From assembly GCA_002714255.1 (NCBI GenBank), contig PAWW01000060.1, forward strand, positions 1 to 5,274: a stretch of 5,274 nt of DNA, written 5' to 3'. Within the stretch, counting starts at the first letter, position 1. Every line of letters begins with the position of its first letter. Shown one piece after another: positions 5,042 to 5,274 of this stretch. The translations under genes and the position numbers were made by a program. The DNA comes from Acidiferrobacteraceae bacterium. Its GTDB lineage: Bacteria > Pseudomonadota > Gammaproteobacteria > Arenicellales > UBA868. Under the pieces are notes generated by a model, which was not told the DNA's origin, did not search any database, and saw nothing but the letters and a program-made list of their open reading frames with translations.

Positions 5042-5274
5042 GTGACATCCCCTGCCACAATGCGTAAACCATCCAGCACTAGGTTGGGTTGTTCAGAAAA
5101 ACGACACCGCAACAAAGGCGCGATACGAGCAGCATTCCCCCCGGTCAAAACAACACGAGTGTCTTGCCCCATACGCTCAATAAATGCCTCGACGGTTCGA
5201 TCAATTCCACCGATCACCGCCATCAATGACCCGTTCGCAACAGCACTTCCGGTTGACAAATTAAAAACATTCGA
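5038..5274 (-). CDS. coaX: Type III pantothenate kinase, C-terminal part (CoaX)
   Basis: Only the last 78 residues are in the window; the gene runs off the right edge, so its start is not seen. Visible family features are STGSAVANGSLMAVIGGIDR, the VVLTGGNAARIAPLL segment (nucleotide/pantothenate-site TGG-[ND]-A) and a closing NLVLDGL, which marks the C-terminus of CoaX proteins. CoaX phosphorylates pantothenate with ATP in the cytoplasm, the first step of coenzyme A synthesis; unlike CoaA it is not feedback-inhibited by CoA in characterised cases. The reading frame is open through 5274 with no sign of damage. Its TGA overlaps the start of the SPOR gene by 4 bp. In relatives birA lies upstream, outside this window. 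Confidence 0.92.
   Translation of the reverse strand, partial: SNVFNLSTGSAVANGSLMAVIGGIDRTVEAFIERMGQDTRVVLTGGNAARIAPLLRCRFSEQPNLVLDGLRIVAGDVT

Overview
The window looks like chromosomal DNA from a gammaproteobacterium. The main reason is a run of translation-related genes on the minus strand. It reads coaX (type III pantothenate kinase), a SPOR-domain membrane protein, tRNA-Thr(TGT), then tRNA-Tyr(GTA), tRNA-Gly(TCC) and tRNA-Thr(GGT), and it leaves the left edge where tuf would be expected. The order Thr(TGT)-Tyr-Gly-Thr(GGT)-tufB is the known thrU-tyrU-glyT-thrT-tufB operon of Escherichia coli. The coaX-SPOR pair upstream of the tRNAs resembles Pseudomonas and its relatives rather than enterics, which carry coaA there. 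Genus cannot be judged from this window.

Layout, left to right. Positions 1-169 are the spacer downstream of tRNA-Thr(GGT); at the extreme left is a GTG with a well-placed Shine-Dalgarno, probably the start of the next gene. Positions 170-501 hold three minus-strand tRNA genes. Positions 502-866 are a non-coding divergent region; it carries a candidate tRNA promoter and a leader with several complementary segments. Positions 867-1787 (+) encode a fold-type IV aminotransferase resembling branched-chain aminotransferases but with altered substrate-site motifs. Positions 1788-1952 are a short convergent spacer. Positions 1953-4039 (-) are a translationally coupled pair: a polytopic DUF898/YjgN membrane protein followed by a membrane-anchored M48 metalloprotease. 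Positions 4040-4231 are a spacer, and 4232-4307 is tRNA-Thr(TGT) with a good promoter just upstream. Positions 4412-5274 (-) are the SPOR protein and the C-terminal end of coaX, overlapping by 4 bp.

The most notable point is that the normally contiguous tRNA cluster is split by about 3.7 kb between tRNA-Thr(TGT) and tRNA-Tyr. The insert holds the DUF898-M48 pair in the same orientation as the tRNAs and the aminotransferase in the opposite one. I found no integrase, transposase or duplicated tRNA end that would explain it. The DUF898-M48 pair is the best candidate for a poorly described functional unit, probably in envelope protein turnover, but that function is inferred. The rest is housekeeping: tRNA supply, coenzyme A synthesis and amino-acid transamination.
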